The notes beneath the pieces were generated by a model, which saw nothing but the letters and a program-made list of their open reading frames with translations, ran no database searches and was not told where the DNA came from. Positions 59,872-64,000 of a DNA stretch of 64,000 nucleotides are shown here, in pieces; within the stretch, counting starts at the first letter, position 1, and the number at the start of each line of letters is the position of its first letter. The translations under genes and the position numbers were made by a program. Origin of the DNA: CAITUY01 sp964611575 (GTDB lineage: Bacteria; Verrucomicrobiota; Kiritimatiellia; CAIKKV01; CAITUY01). The stretch is from contig CAZTAJ010000007.1 of assembly GCA_964611575.1 (NCBI GenBank), positions 1-64,000 on the forward strand, read 5' to 3'.

Positions 59872-61032
59872 ATGGAATCAGTTGGTCGATTTCTGGCAAG
59901 CCCGGAGCGGAGCTTCTTTCTCTTTGGCCCGCGCGGGACGGGCAAGACTACCTGGCTCAAACAGCAGTTCCCGGATGCCCTCCGAGTCGATCTGCTTGAG
60001 CCTGACGATCTTCGCGCTTTCAGTGCCAAACCTGAGCGCCTGCGTGATCTCGTCTTGGCAAACCCCGACCGAAAGGTGTTGATCATCGACGAGGTTCAAC
60101 GACTCCCCGACCTCTTAAGCGTTGTGCATGCCCTTATCGAGTCCGATCAGTCCCGTGTATTTGTATTAACAGGGTCGAGTGCACGGAAACTGAAACGCAC
60201 GGGCGTGGACCTGCTCGCGGGCCGCGCCGTGGTTCGTAATATGCACCCGTTCATGGCCGCCGAACTGGGCGACCGATTCGATCTGACACGCGCCCTGAAA
60301 ACCGGGCTCGTCCCGATTGTTGAGGCGTCGGACACGCCGCAGGATGTGCTGAATTCCTATGTGGGTCTCTACATTCGTGAGGAAGTGATGGCGGAGGGGT
60401 TGGTTCGCAATGTCGGTGCGTTCGCGCGCTTTCTGGAATCGATGGCCTTCGCCCACGCCTCGATGCTCAACATCGCCAATGTGGCTCGGGAGTGTCAGGT
60501 TGAGCGCAAAGTTGCCGAAGGGTACGTCGGCATCATGGAGGACTTGCTGCTGGGATACCGCCTGCCTGTGTTCACGAAACGGGCTCAGCGGGCCCTGGTC
60601 ACCCATCCCAAGTTCTACTTTTTCGACGCCGGGATATATCGGTCCTTGCGGGCGACCGGCCCTCTGGACCGTTCGGAGGAGATTGACGGGCACGCGCTCG
60701 TGGGACTACTGGCACAGCACCTCCGCGCCTGGATTGCCTACAGCGGCGGAGGCAACCAGTTGTTCTTCTGGCGCACTCGCCATGGCGTTGAGATCGATTT
60801 CGTGGTGTATGGCGCCTCGGGATTTTGGGCGCTGGAAGTGAAGAACGCAGACCGACTCTACCCGGCCGACACAAAACCGCTGCGCTCTTTCCTCGAAGAA
60901 TACCCGGAATGCAGGCCTATTTTGCTCTACCGTGGCAAGGACCGGCTTATGTTGGACGGTGTGTTGTGTGTGCCCTGCGCCGACTTTCTGAGGCAACTCC
61001 ACCCCAACCGACCCCTGATGTCAGACCATTAA
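59872..61032 (+). CDS. AAA+ ATPase with DUF4143 domain
   Basis: 386 residues from the ATG at 59872 (GAGG upstream); an ATG at 59845 lies inside the promoter dyad and is disfavoured. N-terminal P-loop domain: FFLFGPRGTGKTTWLKQ and Walker B VLIIDEVQRLPDLL; VFVLTGSSARKLKR is typical of the family. The C-terminal DUF4143 nuclease-like domain has FFDAGIYRSLR and IDFVVYGASGFWALEVKNA. These are widespread in accessory regions with no proven role. It has its own promoter and interrupts the sugar genes. Its last codon and stop lie inside a 7-bp-period repeat. Confidence 0.9.
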   Translation: MESVGRFLASPERSFFLFGPRGTGKTTWLKQQFPDALRVDLLEPDDLRAFSAKPERLRDLVLANPDRKVLIIDEVQRLPDLLSVVHALIESDQSRVFVLTGSSARKLKRTGVDLLAGRAVVRNMHPFMAAELGDRFDLTRALKTGLVPIVEASDTPQDVLNSYVGLYIREEVMAEGLVRNVGAFARFLESMAFAHASMLNIANVARECQVERKVAEGYVGIMEDLLLGYRLPVFTKRAQRALVTHPKFYFFDAGIYRSLRATGPLDRSEEIDGHALVGLLAQHLRAWIAYSGGGNQLFFWRTRHGVEIDFVVYGASGFWALEVKNADRLYPADTKPLRSFLEEYPECRPILLYRGKDRLMLDGVLCVPCADFLRQLHPNRPLMSDH

Positions 61033-61100
61033 CCATCAACCATTCCCCCTCAACCATTAACCATTCCCCTTGAACCCCGAACCCTGAAAGCCAATTCCCC
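61024..61100. repeat. 7-bp-period repeat between the DUF4143 ATPase and the next gene
   Basis: Eleven 7-base units, mostly AACCATT, with AACCATC, AACCCTG and CCCCTTG variants. It starts before the stop codon of the ATPase gene and ends directly at the next ATG, so it supplies both the last codon region and the whole leader. No ribosome-binding site is visible for the gene that follows. Confidence 0.8.
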
Positions 61101-63788
61101 ATGAAGCCCATCCCTCCTGCCGTCCGGTTCTGGTTTGGCATCCTGATCTTGCTGCTCATCCCCATCGCCGCTCTCTGGCCGGTCCTGAGTCACCCAGATG
61201 AAGTCCTGGCTTTCAATGACGGCAATATCGAATCGGTGCTGTCGCCGATGGTTCACTTTCCCGACGCCTTGTTACGAATATGGGACAATCAAACCTTTTT
61301 CGGACAAGGCATCGGCCAGGCATCCCTGAACATACAGGGCATCAGCGAGTCTCTCTTGGGACCCCACCACACGCGCCGCGAAGGTGTGGCCGTGGTGCTG
61401 TTCCTGTGCGGGCTCGCCGTCTACTGGTTCATCCGGCAACTGGCATTCTCGCGCTTCGCGGCTTTCTTCACCGCCGCCGTCATCATGCTGTCGGGCTTCT
61501 CGTTCTCCTTTGCCGTGGTGGGACTGTACGTGCGGCCGGTCGCCATCGCCTTCGGCGCGCTATCGCTGGGCTTTGCTGAACGCGGCCGCTTGACCGGCAA
61601 GTGGCTGAACTATGCCCTGGCAGGCGGTTTTCTGGGTCTGGCCGTGGCCGAGGTGCCGGATGTGGGAGCCTTGCTGGCCATCTGCTGTGCGGTGTATGTC
61701 GCCTGGTCACACCTCTTCCTGGACGGTCCTGTGGCATGGATTCCGCCGGCCATCCAAGAAGGTGGTGCGAGGGCCTCCCGCTCCGCCGAGACAGAGCGCA
61801 AATCGAAGAGGCGCGGCGAGGACGCCGTCGCCCTACCCGGAAAACAGGCCACAATTCCCGATGACGCGCAAATTGCCACCGCAATATCTGGTCCTCGATT
61901 CTCCCCCCCCCGCCTCATGCGTCTTGCCGGGGTACTGCTCCTCTATGCCGCTTGCAGTCTGCTGCTGGCATGGCAGACGATGGGCATCATGTTCCAGACG
62001 CAAATCAAGGGCGTCACACAGGGTTCGGCCGAGGACCCCCAAGCTCGCTACGACTGGGCCACCCAATGGAGCGTGCCCAAGGCTGAAACCTGGGATTTTG
62101 TCGCCTCCACGTATTTCGGGAGTTCGATGCATTCCGAATCGGCTCCCTACTGGGGCGGACTGGGCCGTGGTGCGGATTGGGACTCGGGTCACAAGGGGTT
62201 CCGCAATTTCAAACTGACCGGTTGGCACCTCGGAGTCGTGCCATCCATTCTGCTGCTCGCCCTGGCCATCAGCCTGTTCACCCCGACACAGCGCCGCTTG
62301 TGGGACGCCAATTCCCGGCGCCTCGCGTGGTTTGTGCTCGGCATGATCGGCGTCACACTCATGTTCAGTTGGGGCCGCTATTTCCCGGCCTACCGCCTCG
62401 TCTATGCGCTGCCGTTCTTCAGCACCATCCGCAATCCCGACAAGTGGATAGAGCCATTGACGCTGTTTGCCGGCATGGGGCTGGCGCTGGTGCTGCATAA
62501 CGTCTTGCGCCGTGACGAGGCCGGACGGCTGTTGCGTACGGGCCTGCTCAAGTCCTGCGGCCTGGCCGCTGCCGCCATCGCCGCCATCGCGTTGATCCTG
62601 CTCTTCAAGGACCTGGGACGACAGGCGGGCTTTGTGGCGGACCTGGCGGCACAAGGTTTCGGCGATATCGGACAGCAGGCCTGGTTGCACGCGGTCAGGA
62701 CATCGGCCAAGGTTCTGGCCATCGCCGTGACGGCCGGCGCGCTGTGCGGGCTGGCGCTCTTGCGCCCGGCCAGGCCTTTCCTGAGCGCTGGGGTGCTGGC
62801 ATGTGGGTTGGCTTTGCTCACGGGCGCCGACATGCTCCACACCAACTCCTTCTACGTGCAGCGCCACGCCTACAAGGCCATCCTCGCTCCGAACCCGCTC
62901 TACACGTTCCTGGACGAGCACCGGCACGAAGGCCGGCTCAAACTCCTGCCCCCGCAGCATCCCCTGCTCAACAATCTGCGCATGACCCTCCTGGTCGCCA
63001 AAGGCTACGACCTCTTCGACCCCGTCAGCATCTCCCGCATGCCTTCCGACTATGCGGCATTCTTCACAGCTTTCGACAAGAACCCGGTTCGGATGTGGGA
63101 ACTGGCGGGCATCCGGCATTTCGTCACCCTCCCGGGCGCGGTCGATCAGTTGAACCAGATGGACCGTCCGGCGCAACGTTTTGTGGAGCGGCTGGCCTTG
63201 GGAGTCGGGATCCTTGACGGCCAATATGTGCCGGTCGAATCCACCCGACCCGACCAGCGGCCCTTGCGTATCGTCGAGTTCACGGGAGCACTGCCAAAAT
63301 ATCGTCTGGTAGGCAAGGCAGACCTCGTTCCCCCGACAGTGGACGGCGAGCGAACGGCGCTGGCTCGACTGTCGGCTCCGGGATTTGATGCCACATACGA
63401 AGCCCTGGTGCATGCCAAAGAGGCGCCGGAACTGGGATCTGGTTCATCCAATGGCGTAGTCCGCATTGAAAGCGAGATGCCAACGGAAGCTCGCGTGACT
63501 GTGTCGTGTTCCACCCCGAGCCTGTTGGTTCGCGCCACCAAGTTCAATGACGACTGGAAAGCGACCATCGATGGCCGGGCGACCGAAGTGCTGCGCGTCA
63601 ACTCTGTCTTCCAAGGGGTCGTCGTTCCGACCGGCGCCCACGACGTGGAGTTTGCCTACCGGCCATCGCTCCATGCCTTGATGGTTGCTGCTGGCAGCCG
63701 TGCGCTATTGTTGTTGGGCGTGATAGTCGCCCTGGTAATGAAACGATCGCACTGGCGGCCCCACAGGTCCGCCGAGACTGTAGGCTGA
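61101..63788 (+). CDS. Large YfhO-like membrane protein
   Basis: 895 residues. About twelve hydrophobic segments, starting FWFGILILLLIPIAALWPV, with an early acidic FNDGNIESV loop, and a C-terminal soluble domain ending in VVVPTGAHDVEFAYRPS, as in YfhO-type membrane proteins linked to envelope polysaccharides. A hydrophilic Arg-rich stretch of about 50 residues (around residues 220-270) sits between two membrane segments and looks inserted. No ribosome site is seen; the leader is a repeat block. Confidence 0.75.
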   Translation: MKPIPPAVRFWFGILILLLIPIAALWPVLSHPDEVLAFNDGNIESVLSPMVHFPDALLRIWDNQTFFGQGIGQASLNIQGISESLLGPHHTRREGVAVVLFLCGLAVYWFIRQLAFSRFAAFFTAAVIMLSGFSFSFAVVGLYVRPVAIAFGALSLGFAERGRLTGKWLNYALAGGFLGLAVAEVPDVGALLAICCAVYVAWSHLFLDGPVAWIPPAIQEGGARASRSAETERKSKRRGEDAVALPGKQATIPDDAQIATAISGPRFSPPRLMRLAGVLLLYAACSLLLAWQTMGIMFQTQIKGVTQGSAEDPQARYDWATQWSVPKAETWDFVASTYFGSSMHSESAPYWGGLGRGADWDSGHKGFRNFKLTGWHLGVVPSILLLALAISLFTPTQRRLWDANSRRLAWFVLGMIGVTLMFSWGRYFPAYRLVYALPFFSTIRNPDKWIEPLTLFAGMGLALVLHNVLRRDEAGRLLRTGLLKSCGLAAAAIAAIALILLFKDLGRQAGFVADLAAQGFGDIGQQAWLHAVRTSAKVLAIAVTAGALCGLALLRPARPFLSAGVLACGLALLTGADMLHTNSFYVQRHAYKAILAPNPLYTFLDEHRHEGRLKLLPPQHPLLNNLRMTLLVAKGYDLFDPVSISRMPSDYAAFFTAFDKNPVRMWELAGIRHFVTLPGAVDQLNQMDRPAQRFVERLALGVGILDGQYVPVESTRPDQRPLRIVEFTGALPKYRLVGKADLVPPTVDGERTALARLSAPGFDATYEALVHAKEAPELGSGSSNGVVRIESEMPTEARVTVSCSTPSLLVRATKFNDDWKATIDGRATEVLRVNSVFQGVVVPTGAHDVEFAYRPSLHALMVAAGSRALLLLGVIVALVMKRSHWRPHRSAETVG
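61757..61908. repeat. Likely in-frame insertion in the YfhO-like gene
   Basis: About 150 bases encoding a charged loop with no hydrophobic residues to speak of, between two membrane helices. It includes CTCCGCCGAGACAGAGCGC; the 11-base core TCCGCCGAGAC occurs again at 63768-63778 near the gene's end. The reading frame is kept. Confidence 0.4.
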
Positions 63789-63954
63789 AGGCTGAAGCGC
63801 AAACAACCAGATGTCCCCAAGGCGGGCTACCGCCCACAACCCAATGGGAGGGCGCGCATGTCTTGCCCGACGTAGCCTTGGCGAAGTCGGGTGCGCGCCG
63901 CGGACGGGACACCTCCCACTGACAGCCTTCAGCCTTCAGTCTTCAGCCTTCTAC
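63780..63954. repeat. Nested inverted-repeat element with 7-bp-period arms
   Basis: Outer arms are GTAGGCTGAAGGCTGAAG (63780-63797) and CTTCAGCC / TTCAGTCT-type units to CTAC at 63954, in opposite orientation. Inside are GGCGCGCA (63851-63858) with TGCGCGCC (63892-63899), and CCCGAC (63866-63871) with GTCGGG (63886-63891), plus a local hairpin GGCGG-gcta-CCGCC. The left arm overlaps the stop of the YfhO-like gene. The right arm holds the stop of a possible opposing gene. The stretch holds no gene of its own. Confidence 0.7.
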
Positions 63955-64000
63955 TGGCTACGAGCAGGATGTCTCTGGCGAACAGGCGGAAGGGCCAGAT
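63929..64000 (-). CDS. C-terminal end of a possible gene entering from the right
   Basis: On the minus strand the window edge reads IWPFRLFARDILLVASRRLKTEG before a stop that falls inside the repeat arm. The hydrophobic/basic pattern looks like a real protein end, and genes ending inside this repeat type occur elsewhere in the window. Only 23 codons are visible, so no family can be given. Confidence 0.3.
   Translation of the reverse strand: MWPFRLFARDILLVASRRLKTEG

Noticed and set aside
63841..63912. A minus-strand frame with a DFAKATSGK segment near the right edge
   Set aside because: This is translation of the nested repeat element, not a protein; the same type of phrase arises from interspersed repeats.

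Overview
The window is about 64 kb of GC-rich bacterial DNA, densely coded, with long same-strand runs, 4-bp ATGA/GTGA overlaps and clear Shine-Dalgarno sites. The gene content fits a Gram-negative, strictly or largely anaerobic bacterium. It has an outer-membrane polysaccharide export system with an exosortase, a ferritin / superoxide reductase / rubrerythrin / rubredoxin set, an AmmeMemoRadiSam system, a GH172-type hydrolase and a heptose-nucleotide pathway. The PVC superphylum (Kiritimatiellota/Lentisphaerae/Verrucomicrobia-like) is my best guess. That is inference from gene style; no rRNA is present to confirm it.

Layout. 1-8.6 kb (+): end of leuA, then aroE, cutA, a fused metX-metW, a long cysE and a single-chain purL (amino-acid, sulfur and purine synthesis). 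8.6-11.5 kb (-): FmdB zinc ribbon, a broken exported gene, HU, galactokinase and a HicBA toxin-antitoxin pair. 11.6-23 kb (-): an enlarged NAD-dependent ligA, a Cys/His miniprotein, pgl and zwf, an unannotated Cys-rich miniprotein coupled by 4-bp overlaps to zwf and dsbD, then ferritin, desulfoferrodoxin, rubrerythrin and rubredoxin, and a sigma-54 activator with an arsenate-reductase-like N-terminus. 22.9-36.1 kb (-): an exopolysaccharide/exosortase locus. It holds an EpsI-like protein, polyprenyl glycosylphosphotransferase, Wzc-like tyrosine autokinase, Wza-like lipoprotein, a 1338-residue exosortase-TPR fusion, an outer-membrane barrel and a GT39-like membrane protein. 36.1-43.7 kb: pyrE, membrane and secreted proteins of unknown function, a LysR regulator, a YifB/ComM ATPase, a PAS histidine kinase and lipA. 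43.7-49.2 kb: a Tat-type AmmeMemoRadiSam radical SAM enzyme, a spermidine-synthase-like membrane protein, an exported Memo-AMMECR1 fusion and a TM1266-like regulator. 49.2-53.6 kb (-): a broken ORF, a deoxyhypusine-synthase-like protein, VapBC and a GH172/DUF2961 lipoprotein. 53.8-59.7 kb (+): a glycosyltransferase and epimerase followed by GmhA-like, transaldolase, HddA-, HddC- and GmhB-like genes, which together would make a GDP-D-glycero-D-manno-heptose type precursor. 59.8-63.8 kb (+): a DUF4143 ATPase with its own promoter and a YfhO-like membrane protein.

The unusual signals are: (1) a single polypeptide joining an exosortase with an intact Cys/Arg/His triad to about 1000 residues of TPR-like helices; (2) a family of degenerate 7-bp-period tandem repeats at six loci or more, two of them read in frame inside genes and others running across stop codons; (3) the low-molecular-weight phosphatase/ArsC-like domain fused to PAS and sigma-54 activator domains; (4) the 59-codon Cys-rich gene between dsbD and zwf; (5) an AmmeMemoRadiSam system whose parts all carry export signals, with two of them fused. 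No tRNA, rRNA, CRISPR array or insertion sequence was recognised.
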